This document shows positions 25,202-33,794 of a stretch of 64,000 bases of DNA, in pieces (position 1 is the first letter of the stretch; the number at the start of each line of letters is the position of its first letter). Made by a program: the position numbers and the translations under genes. A model generated the notes under the pieces. The model was not told the DNA's origin. It searched no databases and saw only the letters and a list, made by a program, of their open reading frames with translations. The stretch covers positions 1 through 64,000 of the forward strand of contig JAAUPF010000007.1 of NCBI GenBank assembly GCA_012034575.1. Direction: 5' to 3'. Source of the stretch: Richelia sp. CSU_2_1. Its GTDB lineage: Bacteria > Cyanobacteriota > Cyanobacteriia > Cyanobacteriales > Microcoleaceae.

Positions 25202-27370
25202 ATGAAAAAAATGCTTTATTCACTTTTGCCTAAATCTCAAGTCCAAGTCCGCGTTTTAAAACAGCTAGCAGCCGCTATTTCTGCTGCCTTAACTATTAGT
25301 GCAACTAGCAGTTTAAAACCCTCGCCGGCACTGGCTGCTGGCGACATCCCCCCCGTACAAACTTCGACCCAGCTAGCAACAAAACCCAGCAATTTGCTGT
25401 TGAGCCAGCTACCTCAAAATACGGTTGCCGTCCAAACAGTTCAAATGGATTTGTTCAGCGGTATTATTCCAATTATTATCGGCGGTGTGGTGGTAATTGG
25501 CATTCCCTTATTTTTTGGCGGATTGGTGGTAATTGGCGATCGCGAAGTGGGAATTGTCAGTAAAAAATTCAGTCTCGGCAACAAGTCTTTACCAGCCGGA
25601 GATTTAATTGCTTTAAACGGAGAAGCTGGATATCAAGCCGATACTTTGCCCCCCGGTTGGCACTGGGGTTATTGGCCCATCCAATACAGCGTTCGTAAGG
25701 AATCTCTAACCGTAGTTCCTCAAGGCGAAATTGCTTTAATTATTGCAGCAGGTGGCGCGCCAATTCCACCGCAGCGCATCCTCGGCAAAATTACAGAATG
25801 CGATAACTTTCAAGATGCTCGCAAATTCCTTAAAAGCGGTGGCGAAAAAGGCAGGCAACTCGGCATTTTAACCGCAGGCAGCTATCGAATTAACACCGCA
25901 TTATTTACGGTAATTACAGCAGCAAACGCTCCCAAACACGGGATGACACCGGAACAATTAAAACTGTGCAAAATTTCTCCCGATAAAGTTGGAATCGTAA
26001 CAACTTATGACGGCATTCCGATTCAAGATGGCGAAATTGCAGGTCCGATCGTCCCGAATCACGACAACTTCCAAAACGCGCAGAAATTTATCACTGCCGG
26101 CGGGCGGCGCGGCTTGCAGGAACAAGTTTTACTTTCCGGTTCTTGGAACTTAAATCCTTGGTTTGTCGGCGTGGAACAAGTGCCGATGACTGAAATTCCG
26201 ATCGGCTATGTCGGCGCAGTTATTTCCTATGTGGGAAAAACCTCGGAAGATATCAGTGGCGCTGCTTTCACCCACGGCAATTTAGTAGAAGTTGGCAATA
26301 AAGGGGTGTGGATAACGCCGCTTTATCCCGGCAAACATCCGCTAAATACGCGCATTTTGAAGGTAGAACTAGTACCGACTACAAATATCGTTTTGAACTG
26401 GTCTAGCAAGACAGAAAGGCACAGTTACGATTCGCAACTTTCATCTTTAACGGTGCGATCGCAAGACGGTTTTGCCTTCGATTTAGAAGTAGCTCAAATC
26501 ATTCACGTCGGCGCTTTGGATGCTCCGAAAGTCATCTCTCGCGTGGGTTCGATGCAGAACTTAGTAGACCACGTTTTGCAGCCGACGATCGGCAATTATT
26601 TCCGCAATTCTGCTCAAGCTTATTCTGTATTAGATTTTCTCTCAGCCAGGAGCGATCGACAAGCAGAAGCAGCGGAGTATATCAAAGCAGCTTTGCGCAC
26701 CTACGACGTGCAAGCAATTGACACATTAATCGGCGATATTTTACCACCTGCCGAGTTGATGCAAACTCAGACCGATCGCAAAATTGCCGAAGAACAGCGC
26801 AAGACTTACGAAGTGCAGCAATTAGCCCAAACTCAGCGCCAACAATTGGTCAGAGAAACTGCTTTAGCCGAGATCCAACAAGAGATGGTAAAATCAGAAC
26901 AAGGCGTCAAAATTTCCGAGTTAAAAGCGAATTCTCAAATCAAACAAGCCCAGGGTGAAGCTGAGTCAATTCGGGTAAAAGGAAACGCTCAAGCAGAAGC
27001 TTATCGGGCGGGTGTGGTAGCATTGGGAGGTTCCGGTTATACGGCATTGCAACTAATGCAAATTATCGGCGATCGCAAGGTGCGAGTCGTGCCGGATGTT
27101 TCGGTTAGCGGCGGCGGTAGCGGCGGTTTGATTGACGGTTTGCTGGGCATGATGGTGTGGAATCAAACGGGTAAAAATGGCGAGAATGGCGGAGAATTGC
27201 CTGTAGTTAAGTTACAGAAATCAGAACCCGGTATTGTAGAAAATGCACCTAAATTGCCAGTAGCAAAAATACCGGAATCTCGCAATAATTCACCCGTTGC
27301 CAATTCCTTAGAGGTCGATATTGATTCGCTATTTGATGAATTGCCCTTGGACGATCGATCTTTAAGTTAG
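25202..27370 (+). CDS. flotillin-like SPFH/Band 7 protein
   Basis: A 722-residue protein starting MKKMLYSLLPKSQ at ATG 25202; a longer frame from a TTG at 25157 adds 15 residues before the signal sequence and is less likely. Residues 1-46 look like a signal peptide (basic, hydrophobic LAAAISAALTISA, end ALAA). A hydrophobic segment IIPIIIGGVVVIGIPLFFGG (about 83-102) anchors the SPFH domain that follows (GDREVGIVSKKF ... RILKVELVPTTNIV). A long Gln/Glu/Ala-rich coiled coil runs about 535-615 (EEQRKTYEVQQLAQ, EIQQEMVKSEQG, KQAQGEAESIRV), as in flotillins. Flotillins form ring assemblies in membrane microdomains. Two similar segments (CDNFQDARKFLKSGGEKGRQ and DNFQNAQKFITAGGRRGLQ) show an internal duplication. 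Palindromic repeats follow the stop. Confidence 0.85.
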   Translation: MKKMLYSLLPKSQVQVRVLKQLAAAISAALTISATSSLKPSPALAAGDIPPVQTSTQLATKPSNLLLSQLPQNTVAVQTVQMDLFSGIIPIIIGGVVVIGIPLFFGGLVVIGDREVGIVSKKFSLGNKSLPAGDLIALNGEAGYQADTLPPGWHWGYWPIQYSVRKESLTVVPQGEIALIIAAGGAPIPPQRILGKITECDNFQDARKFLKSGGEKGRQLGILTAGSYRINTALFTVITAANAPKHGMTPEQLKLCKISPDKVGIVTTYDGIPIQDGEIAGPIVPNHDNFQNAQKFITAGGRRGLQEQVLLSGSWNLNPWFVGVEQVPMTEIPIGYVGAVISYVGKTSEDISGAAFTHGNLVEVGNKGVWITPLYPGKHPLNTRILKVELVPTTNIVLNWSSKTERHSYDSQLSSLTVRSQDGFAFDLEVAQIIHVGALDAPKVISRVGSMQNLVDHVLQPTIGNYFRNSAQAYSVLDFLSARSDRQAEAAEYIKAALRTYDVQAIDTLIGDILPPAELMQTQTDRKIAEEQRKTYEVQQLAQTQRQQLVRETALAEIQQEMVKSEQGVKISELKANSQIKQAQGEAESIRVKGNAQAEAYRAGVVALGGSGYTALQLMQIIGDRKVRVVPDVSVSGGGSGGLIDGLLGMMVWNQTGKNGENGGELPVVKLQKSEPGIVENAPKLPVAKIPESRNNSPVANSLEVDIDSLFDELPLDDRSLS

Positions 27371-27666
27371 TCATTTGTTACCAGGCTTTACTCGTTACCA
27401 GGCTGAAGCCTGGTAACCAGTCATTAGTCCGCGAAGGCGGACTTTGTGTGTGTAGGCGCGAATTCTATTCGTCGTAAATTATTTATTCGTTCCTAGTCTC
27501 TACCTATTCTGTTTACCTTTTTATTACTTGATGGTTGAAACCCGTTGACTTCAAATTCGTATGTGGCGAAGCGTCCGTCATACGAATTCGAGGTCAAACT
27601 ATACAAACGAAATCCGTCTGCGCGGATTTAAGAATTAAGGAGATATTTAACCCGGCTTGTTATAAT
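27371..27666. repeat. three stacked hairpins after the flotillin gene
   Basis: Hairpin 1: GTTACCAGGC-TGAA-GCCTGGTAAC (27394-27417). Hairpin 2: AGTCCGC-GAAG-GCGGACT (27426-27443). Hairpin 3: TTGACTTCAAATTCGTATG (27545-27563) with a nearly exact complement at 27579-27597 around a 15-base loop, followed by AAACTATACAAAC and CGTCTGCGCGGAT ... AAGAATTAAGG, the same tail as after the hairpin at 17669-17720. No gene is present. The first two may serve as the 3' end of the flotillin message, though no T-run follows. Confidence 0.75.
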
Positions 27667-28092
27667 TCAATTATTCTGACTTTCAATTTTCCGTCGCAAC
27701 TCCCGAATTACTGTACTTGTATGCCGATCGCGCGACATTTGCCAGCATTCTTGCACAATTTCCGATACATTAAAATTAGGGAAATAACGGCTAATTGAAT
27801 TTTCGACATATCGATCGTTTTGCAATTCGTAAATTGTCAGATTATTTTTTATAAACAGCCAAACTTCCGGCACTTGATAAGGCAAATAATCATCTAGATC
27901 GGTGTAGTTAGTTACGTCTATTTCGATTGCTAAATCCGGCGGTGGATTGACGCCCCAAGCAATCCTATCTTTACCAAGAATTGCCGCGCAATTAGCGTTT
28001 TTAACCGCAGTTGCAAATACTTGAAAGCGGGCGATCGTGTTATAATAGATAAAACTTAGGACAAGAAACCGGGTTTGAAGTAAAAAATCTCA
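27667..28092 (-). pseudogene. truncated Uma2/DUF820-family nuclease-like gene
   Basis: The minus strand is open from about 28092 to the stop at 27667, but has no start codon and lacks the N-terminal third of the family. The visible part is recognisable: FQVFATAVKNANCAAILG, PPPDLAIEIDVTNYTD with the PDLxxEI motif of the PD-(D/E)XK-like Uma2 fold, and LPYQVPEVWLFI. It ends normally. The 5' boundary coincides with an AGAAACCGGGTTT palindrome near 28058-28078 and with the antitoxin gene on the other strand. Uma2 proteins are very numerous in cyanobacteria and of uncertain function. This copy is probably dead. Confidence 0.65.
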
Positions 28093-28107
28093 GATTATTA
28101 ACAATCT

Positions 28108-28326
28108 ATGACTAAGTTGCTCGAACTTGCAATTGCCCGCTTGAAAACTCTACCTGCTAGCGAACAGGATGCGATCGCGGCGATGATTCTGGAAGAACTA
28201 GAAGACGAAATTCGTTGGGATGAAGCATTTGAACGTTCTCAAAATGCCCTGGCTTTTCTTGCAGGGGAAGCTATGGCTGAATATCGTGCGGGTAAAACTC
28301 AAGAATTAGACCCAGAAACATTGTGA
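28108..28326 (+). CDS. orphan antitoxin of a RelE/ParE-type module
   Basis: A 72-residue acidic protein of the addiction-module family common in cyanobacteria: LLELAIARLKTLPASEQDAI then AAMILEELEDEIRWDEAFE and the tail YRAGKTQELDPETL. Such proteins neutralise a RelE/ParE-like toxin encoded immediately downstream. Here the stop codon overlaps a GTG by four bases, the classic coupling point, but only a short piece of the toxin remains (28323-28421). The antitoxin itself looks intact, so it may still repress its promoter or neutralise another toxin. Confidence 0.7.
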   Translation: MTKLLELAIARLKTLPASEQDAIAAMILEELEDEIRWDEAFERSQNALAFLAGEAMAEYRAGKTQELDPETL

Positions 28327-28421
28327 AATCGCGTATAACCGATCGATTGAGGACAGATTTAAGATTGCGTTTATCAACAGGTTCATCAAAAACATCAGAT
28401 AACATTTGTAAAAGCTTGTAA
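28323..28421 (+). pseudogene. toxin stub, about the first nine codons of a RelE/ParE gene
   Basis: Opens with GTG overlapping the antitoxin stop (GTGA). The first residues MKSRITDR match the MKSRTT-type start of the usual partner toxin. After that the frame runs into unrelated sequence and stops at 28421. The sequence beyond belongs, on the other strand, to a different fossil (28330-28480). The toxin was truncated when that fragment joined. Confidence 0.5.
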
Positions 28422-28480
28422 CCTACATCTTTAGCGTGACCCGGAGTACAACCATAAGTATTAGCAATATCAGAATACTT
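28330..28480 (-). pseudogene. fossil of a vWA-MoxR-associated (VMAP-type) HTH domain
   Basis: The minus strand reads, without a stop, KYSDIANTYGCTPGHAKDVG and YKLLQMLSDVFDEPVDKRNL. This closely resembles the N-terminal HTH found on many cyanobacterial NTPase and TPR or WD40 signalling proteins (pattern: ...YSDIAE.YGYT.GH.KDVG..LW.LLS..LGE.V.K.N). Only about 50 codons survive. No start and no downstream domain remain. Confidence 0.55.
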
Positions 28481-28633
28481 ATGTACTGCACCCTACTGCA
28501 AGCTAAAGCATTATCTTTTTATCGATCGGCGATCGCACTCTTGTAGTTGCACAGTTATCGCGGATACAAAAAAGTTTCTTATTCATCCAAAAAGAGAAAC
28601 TCTAAATACTATCAACGATCGACTATCAACTAT

Positions 28634-29635
28634 TTAAGAAATCAGCAAAACAATTTTACCAGTTACCGAACCTGTTTCTAAAAGTTTGTGAGCGGCGGCA
28701 GCTTCTTCTAGCGAGAAAGTTTGGCTGACATAAATTTTTAGCAAATTGCGATCGCACAAACGAGCGCACTGCTGTAAAATCTTAGCTTGTTGCTGCTGTT
28801 CCTCTACCAAATTTTGCAGCATCGGCGTTAACATCAATTCCAAACTAATTCGCTGGTTGCGCGTCCTTGCTGTTTTCAAATTCCCCAAGGCCGGATCTGG
28901 TTCTAAAATCGTTACTACATCTCCATAAATCTTGACAGCCGGGATAGTTTTGTAGAAAGTTTCGCCGCCGACAGTATCAAAACCAATGTCAACTCCTTCT
29001 CCATCAGTCCAAGCCAAAACTTCACTGATAACATCGGTATCTTTGTAAAAAATAACTCGATCGGCACCCAACTGCCGCACGAATTCAGCTTTTGTTTCAG
29101 AACTCACAGTAGCGCACACTTCAGCACCTTGCAACTTTGCCAATTGTATTGCAACGTGACCGACACCGCCCGCACCAGCTTGTACCAAAACTTTTTGACC
29201 GGCTTGCAATCTAGCGCGATCGTACAGCGATTCCCATGCTGTAATTAAAACTAACGGTGCCGCAGCAGCTTCCGCAAAACTTAAAGCAGCAGGTTTTTTA
29301 GCAATAAATCTTTCATCAACCACTGCTAATTCAGCATAATTACCGTGAGGCCCTCCCAAACCGCCGCTGCAGAAAAATACTTCATCCCCAACTTGAAAAT
29401 CTCGGACGCCAGCGCCTACCGCCTCGATAACTCCCGCCCCGTCGCAGCCTAAAACGTGAGGAGTTTGCTGCGGGTAAAAAGTGCCGCGCGATCGCAATTT
29501 AGTATCGATCGGATTCACTCCAGCAGCGCGCAAGCGCACCAAAACATCAGTTGATTTTTGGAGAGTAGGTGCTGGGATTTCTTGCAGTTGCAGGACTTCG
29601 GGATTTCCCGGCGTTAAAAGAGCGATCGCTTTCAT
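28634..29635 (-). CDS. zinc-independent MDR family oxidoreductase (quinone oxidoreductase-like)
   Basis: A 333-residue medium-chain dehydrogenase/reductase starting MKAIALLTPGNPEV at ATG 29635; a longer frame adds only MQIEITGINTK from spacer. The GroES-like domain is followed by the NADPH-binding Rossmann fold with VLVQAGAGGVGHVAIQLAK (AxxGGVG motif, about 148-166). The typical zinc ligands of alcohol dehydrogenase are absent; GCDGAGVIEAVGAGV fits quinone oxidoreductase or zeta-crystallin relatives. Likely substrate: a quinone or reactive enone/enal; not determinable here. Single gene, with repeat spacers on both sides. Confidence 0.85.
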   Translation of the reverse strand: MKAIALLTPGNPEVLQLQEIPAPTLQKSTDVLVRLRAAGVNPIDTKLRSRGTFYPQQTPHVLGCDGAGVIEAVGAGVRDFQVGDEVFFCSGGLGGPHGNYAELAVVDERFIAKKPAALSFAEAAAAPLVLITAWESLYDRARLQAGQKVLVQAGAGGVGHVAIQLAKLQGAEVCATVSSETKAEFVRQLGADRVIFYKDTDVISEVLAWTDGEGVDIGFDTVGGETFYKTIPAVKIYGDVVTILEPDPALGNLKTARTRNQRISLELMLTPMLQNLVEEQQQQAKILQQCARLCDRNLLKIYVSQTFSLEEAAAAHKLLETGSVTGKIVLLIS

Positions 29636-29932
29636 TTTAGTGTTAATTCCTGTTATCTCTATCTGCAATTTTAGTGATTAGTGATTAGTCATTAGTCATT
29701 AGTTTTTAGTGATTAGTGCGAGCGTCCCCGATCGCTTTTTTGTCCAAAGTCTTTAGTGATTAGTCCTCGCTTTATGATTGCGCGCGATCGAGCCAATTTG
29801 ATATACCAATCAGTTATAATTAATGACTGATAACTAATGACTGATAACTAATGACTGCTGACTGCTGACTGCTGACTGCTGACTGCTGACTGCTAACTAA
29901 TGACTGCTGACTAATTACTGCTGACTAATTAC
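29636..29932. repeat. ATTAGTG and CTGACTG repeat tracts
   Basis: The spacer downstream of ilvH on the minus strand and upstream of the oxidoreductase gene is dominated by AGTGATTAGTCATTAGTCATT words (about 29672-29720) and by seven-base CTGACTG units repeated about five to six times (29852-29890). No gene is supported. Confidence 0.8.
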
Positions 29933-30451
29933 TTAAACTTTCGCTTCCAAACTCTTAAGAAACTCAGTATTGACACCCGACTCCCGAGTCAGAGCAATTT
30001 TACCAGTTCGGGCAATTTCCTTGATGCCAAATTTATTCAAAACCTGGACGATCGCCACCATTTTACCAGGGTCTCCGGCTACTTCCAAAGTCAGCGTATC
30101 ATCCCCAATATCGACCACCCGCGCTCTAAAAATTTGAGCTAACTCAATAATCTCCGATCGCGTCCCCGAAGCTGCATTAACTTTCAACAACATCAACTCC
30201 CGTTCCACGCAAGGAATTTCCGTTATATCCTGAACTTTAAGTACATTAATCAACTTGTAAAGTTGCTTCGTCAACTGTTCGATAATTTGGTCATCTCCCG
30301 GCACAACCATTGTAATCCGAGAAACTCCCCCTTGCTCTGCCGGACCGACAGCCAGACTTTCAATATTAAAACCCCGGCGGGCAAACAAGCCAGCAATTCG
30401 AGTGAGGACACCCGCTTCATCTTCAACCAAAACCGAAAGAGTATGTTTCAT
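29933..30451 (-). CDS. ilvH: acetolactate synthase, regulatory small subunit
   Basis: A 172-residue IlvH. The N-terminal ACT domain begins [20 protein letters not shown], with the valine-binding Asn/Gly region ([16 protein letters not shown], about 22-37). The C-terminal regulatory domain contains MLLKVNA and [19 protein letters not shown]. It binds the IlvB catalytic subunit and gives valine feedback inhibition of branched-chain amino acid synthesis. Length and motifs are normal. ilvB is not in the window. Confidence 0.95.
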   Translation of the reverse strand: MKHTLSVLVEDEAGVLTRIAGLFARRGFNIESLAVGPAEQGGVSRITMVVPGDDQIIEQLTKQLYKLINVLKVQDITEIPCVERELMLLKVNAASGTRSEIIELAQIFRARVVDIGDDTLTLEVAGDPGKMVAIVQVLNKFGIKEIARTGKIALTRESGVNTEFLKSLEAKV

Positions 30452-30736
30452 TTATCCTAAAAAGACGCATGGCGTGCAGTTCTACTTTCGCCTGTTAAAA
30501 AACCCGTTTTCTGGGGATTTTCTTTTTGCAAAACGGCACACCCGCTGAATCTGCAAACAATATTTTATCCGATCGTCCCTCGATCGAGTCCTATTTCTGC
30601 ATATTTGAAAAAATGTGAACGAACGTACACAATTCGCCCAACATAGAAAAACTTATAATCCTTGGCAGCAGACAAACGCAAATAGCATAATCTGCGTTCA
30701 TCTGCGTTCATCTGCCTCAATCTGCGGTTGCAAAAC
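30452..30736. other. spacer with TCTGCGTTCATCTGC words
   Basis: A low-complexity stretch at 30690-30735 repeats ATCTGCGTTC and ends TCTGCGGTTGCAAAACTC, the reverse of a block at 1200-1290. No gene is supported in the spacer. Confidence 0.5.
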
Positions 30737-32104
30737 TCAAACAGCAGTCTCAGACTTTGCAGCATCCACCGGATCGTCCTTAAACACAACCCGCAACAGC
30801 GGCGGTGCCAAAAAAGTCGTCAAGATTACCATCATAATAATCGCCGCTTGCAAAGGCTCAGAAAGCGCGCCGCTCGTCGCACCGACAGCAGCAAAAACCA
30901 GTCCGACTTCGCCTCGGGGAATCATGCCCACACCGATCGCCAGTCGGTTAATATTAGCTTGACCCCAAACTACAGCACCAGTGACCACTTTGCCGACGAT
31001 CGCCACGACAATCAAGAAAACAGCCATTGTCAAACCTTCTCGGTTAGCAGGAACCGCAGGATTGAGCACTCCCAAATTAGTTTTAGCACCAACACTCACA
31101 AAAAATATCGGCACAATAAAATCCGAAATCGGGATTACCTGACTTTCTAACTCTTTGCGTTTGTCGCTCTCGTCAAACACCAAACCGGCAGCAAAAGCTC
31201 CTAAAATAGCTTCCAAGTGAATTGCCGCGCCGATGTAAGCTAGGATAAACGCAAAAATTAGCGCCGGAATCACCAACTCACCGCGAGTTTTCAATTGGTC
31301 GGAGATTGCCACAAAGGACTTGTTAAAAAACTTACCCAGCAAAATCGAGCCAACCAAAAACACAGTCGAACTGATAATCAGATAAATCACATTGCTGACA
31401 TCAACTTCCCCTGTTTTTGCCAAACTCGCCACCACAGCCAAAACGATAATGCCTAAAACATCATCAATCACGGCCGCGCCAACAATAATTTGACCTTCTT
31501 TTGACGACAACCTCCCCAATTCGGAAAGTACCTTAGAAGTAATCCCAATACTCGTCGCCGTCAAAGCCGCCCCGGCAAAAATTGCCGGCACCGCACCGAT
31601 GCCGAATATAGTCATCAACCCAAAAGTACCGGCTGCAAAAGGTACTACTACCCCGACGCAAGCCACTATTGTTGCTTGAATTCCGGCTTCTAGCAGTTCT
31701 TTTAAATTAGATTCCAAGCCGACTTCAAACAGCAGAATGATGACGCCGAGTTCTGATAAAACTGACAAAACTTCGCTTTGCGCCAGAAATGTTGCTTGCG
31801 CTGCTTCCGGATCTAAACCTGCCGTAGCTTCGAGGAATTTTATCAGTAAGGAATCAGAACTGCTGGCCCCTCCTTCCGGAAAAACTAGCAGGTGCAAAGC
31901 GGAATATCCGACAATTACTCCTGCGACTAATTCTCCTAAAACAGGTGGAAAACCCAGCCAGTTAGAAAATTCTCCTCCTATTTTGCTGGCGAGGTAAATA
32001 ACTACTAAACTTAACAAAACTCCGCAAAGTACAACAGAAGGTTCTGCTTCTGGTGCGGTTGCTAGTAAGTTGGGAACGATCCCAATCGCGATTAAATTGG
32101 TCAT
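30737..32104 (-). CDS. CPA2-family cation/proton antiporter (NhaS3/NapA-like)
   Basis: A 455-residue membrane protein with 12-13 hydrophobic segments. Family landmarks are FPPVLGELVAGVIVGYSALH (about 51-70), VGLESNLKEL (about 127), LTATSIGITSKVLSELGRLSS (about 180-200), and IIVGAAVIDDVLGIIVLAVV (about 206), where the paired Asp bind the ion. It resembles cyanobacterial NhaS3, a Na+(K+)/H+ antiporter of the thylakoid membrane, and NapA-type exchangers. Selectivity and membrane location cannot be fixed from sequence. No regulatory RCK domain is fused. Monocistronic on the minus strand. Confidence 0.9.
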   Translation of the reverse strand: MTNLIAIGIVPNLLATAPEAEPSVVLCGVLLSLVVIYLASKIGGEFSNWLGFPPVLGELVAGVIVGYSALHLLVFPEGGASSSDSLLIKFLEATAGLDPEAAQATFLAQSEVLSVLSELGVIILLFEVGLESNLKELLEAGIQATIVACVGVVVPFAAGTFGLMTIFGIGAVPAIFAGAALTATSIGITSKVLSELGRLSSKEGQIIVGAAVIDDVLGIIVLAVVASLAKTGEVDVSNVIYLIISSTVFLVGSILLGKFFNKSFVAISDQLKTRGELVIPALIFAFILAYIGAAIHLEAILGAFAAGLVFDESDKRKELESQVIPISDFIVPIFFVSVGAKTNLGVLNPAVPANREGLTMAVFLIVVAIVGKVVTGAVVWGQANINRLAIGVGMIPRGEVGLVFAAVGATSGALSEPLQAAIIMMVILTTFLAPPLLRVVFKDDPVDAAKSETAV

Positions 32105-32442
32105 GATTTAGGGTGAGAATCTGCTTTCTGCTACATCAAATCGATCGAAAATGCTCGATCTGTACGTCTCTAATTGTTGAAAACCCAGACATTGGCCGAC
32201 AAAGAGCCATTAGTGTAACCATCGCAGCGGTGAACTGCCTTGCAGTGCTTCCCAAGAATACTTTGCAAGGGCACCTTCCCCACACTCAAGTCAAACGCAT
32301 CAGATTTCCTGACAGTAACTTTACCAAAATATGTACCTGCTTGTTTTTTCGTAGAGACAATTGCTTGAACGCGACTTCTGCGCCACCCTGGGAAAAACTA
32401 AATTTGTCAACTTGACAGATTTATTACTTCGTGCATGGCGCG
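32105..32442. other. spacer, no gene seen
   Basis: The region between the antiporter gene start and the 3' end of the nitrilase-like gene. It contains no recognisable repeat and only short frames of poor composition. The promoter of the antiporter gene should lie within 32110-32200, but no clear boxes are visible. Confidence 0.35.
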
Positions 32443-33255
32443 TCAAAAAAACACGCGGTGTTGCAGCGAAGGCATTTGGCGGCGCACTTGTTCGAGTCTG
32501 TCGGGATTAATTTCTGCAATTGCCACTCCCGGCGCATCCCCCGCATCGGCCAAAACCACTCCCCAAGGGTCTACAATCGTTGCGTGGCCGTGGGTTTGAC
32601 GGCGATCGTAGTGGCGGCCGGTTTGTGCCGGCGCGATCGCGTAACAAGTATTTTCGATCGCCCTAGCTTGCAGCAATACCTTCCAATGATCTTTACCGGT
32701 GTAAGCGGTAAATGCGGCCGGCACGAACAAAATATCTGCTCCTTTGGCAGACATATGCCTGTACACTTCCGGAAACCGCACGTCGTAACACACCGAAAGT
32801 CCCATCGTCCCCAACTCTGGCGATACATACACTGGTGGCAAATTTTCACCAGCTTTTACCGTGCTCGATTCCCTGTAAGTAATCCCGTCGGGCACGTTTA
32901 CATCAAACAAGTGTACTTTTTGGTATCTTGCCAGTTCTTCACCGTTTTTACCTACCAGCAAGCAAGTATTGTATACTTTTCCACCCTGGGCCGGCACCGG
33001 AAACCCGCCGCCCAGAATCGTTATTTGGAAGCGCTGGGCCATTGTTTTGAGGAATTTTTCGCTGTGGAGGCCGATCGTTTCTGCTTGCGCGATCTTTTCC
33101 TCCTCTTCTCCCATAAATGCAAAATTTTCTGGCAGGGTAACTAATTCTGCGCCCCTGCGCACTGCTAAATCTATTAATTCTTCTGCCTGAACTAAATTTT
33201 TTTGCAGTTCGGGCAAGCTAGTCATTTGAACTGCTGCAGCGAGATAAGATTTCAT
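32443..33255 (-). CDS. carbon-nitrogen hydrolase (Nit1/Nit2-type omega-amidase-like)
   Basis: A 270-residue nitrilase-superfamily enzyme starting MKSYLAAAVQMTS at ATG 33255. The longer frame reaching 33450 only translates GGAAGAA and AGTTGAC repeats and is rejected. The catalytic Glu-Lys-Cys triad is present: Glu in LVTLPENFAFMG (about 43), Lys in RYQKVHLFDV (about 117), and Cys in LSVCYDVRFPE (about 153). The TIxxGG region and the HYDRRQTHGHATIVDPWGV block near the C-terminus match the Nit1/Nit2 subgroup, which hydrolyses omega-amides or deaminated glutathione. It probably cleans up side products of transamination. It is not cotranscribed with the psaF-psaJ genes, which are separated by repeats. 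Confidence 0.9.
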   Translation of the reverse strand: MKSYLAAAVQMTSLPELQKNLVQAEELIDLAVRRGAELVTLPENFAFMGEEEEKIAQAETIGLHSEKFLKTMAQRFQITILGGGFPVPAQGGKVYNTCLLVGKNGEELARYQKVHLFDVNVPDGITYRESSTVKAGENLPPVYVSPELGTMGLSVCYDVRFPEVYRHMSAKGADILFVPAAFTAYTGKDHWKVLLQARAIENTCYAIAPAQTGRHYDRRQTHGHATIVDPWGVVLADAGDAPGVAIAEINPDRLEQVRRQMPSLQHRVFF

Positions 33256-33562
33256 TGATAGTCGATCGTTGATAGTTGATAGTTGACAGTTGACGGTTGA
33301 CAGTTGACAGTTGACAGTTGGTAATTCTCTTCCCTCTTCCTTCTTCCCTCTTCCCTCTTCCCTCTTCCTTCTTCCCTCTTCCTTCTTCCCTCTTCCTTCT
33401 TCCCTCTTCCTTCTTCCTTCTTCCTTCTTCCTTCTTCCTTCTTCCTTCATTCAATTCGATCGAGAGTTTTGATATTTTAGCTAGCTTTGCAATCAATCGC
33501 CGCTCAAAACTCAAAACTCTCTACTTTTTATTTAGGTTTGGCAACCTAAATCCGCTGAAATT
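33256..33562. repeat. AGTTGAC and CTTCCTTCTTCC(CT) heptamer tracts
   Basis: The left part repeats AGTTGACAGTTGAC (about 33275-33325); the right part is a long run of TTCCTTC and TTCCCTC units (33330-33450), the largest short tandem repeat block in the window (about 17 units). A GAAACCTAAA-type hairpin closes the region (33530-33551). The long tract lies directly upstream of the nitrilase gene start, so that gene may have an unusual promoter. Confidence 0.9.
33530..33551 (-). other. hairpin just after psaJ
   Basis: ATTTAGGTT (33530-33538) and AACCTAAAT (33543-33551) pair around a four-base loop, 11 bases after the psaJ stop codon at 33563 on the minus strand. No T-run follows on that strand, so it looks like an mRNA stability or processing hairpin rather than an intrinsic terminator. 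Confidence 0.6.
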
Positions 33563-33691
33563 TTATGGCATCGGATGGAAAAGGAGGTCGGGGAAAAAGC
33601 GGTTGAACTCAATCAAAATTCCCGCCGTGATTACCATCCAAACTGTTGCCAAGACAGGTGCTGTCGAAAGATACTTCACAAAGTATTGCAT
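33563..33691 (-). CDS. psaJ: photosystem I reaction centre subunit IX
   Basis: A 42-residue protein, [20 protein letters not shown] followed by a [19 protein letters not shown] segment. It matches PsaJ: N-terminal LSTAPV, a single membrane helix (about 9-30), and the conserved FNRF[FY]PDLLFHP C-terminus. PsaJ lies at the edge of PSI and stabilises PsaF. It is downstream of psaF on the same strand (gap 103 bases), the standard psaFJ operon order. Its shortness keeps it out of usual gene lists. Confidence 0.97.
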   Translation of the reverse strand: MQYFVKYLSTAPVLATVWMVITAGILIEFNRFFPDLLFHPMP

Positions 33692-33794
33692 GAATTCTGC
33701 TCCTCAAAGGTAGAGATAAATTAAACAAGTACGCAAACTGGTTTTCCGACGGGATTTTAGACTGGGAATTTGCACTGACTAAAATCCCCATTTG

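Noticed and set aside
30615-31150. Plus-strand frames opposite the antiporter gene
   Set aside because: They are antisense to a gene with clear membrane topology and motifs.
32431-33144. 237-codon plus-strand frame opposite the nitrilase gene
   Set aside because: It is antisense to a gene with an intact catalytic triad and has no family resemblance.
33256-33450. Extended N-terminus of the nitrilase-like protein ([14 protein letters not shown])
   Set aside because: It is translated GGAAGAA repeat. The nitrilase fold starts at MKSYLAAAVQ.
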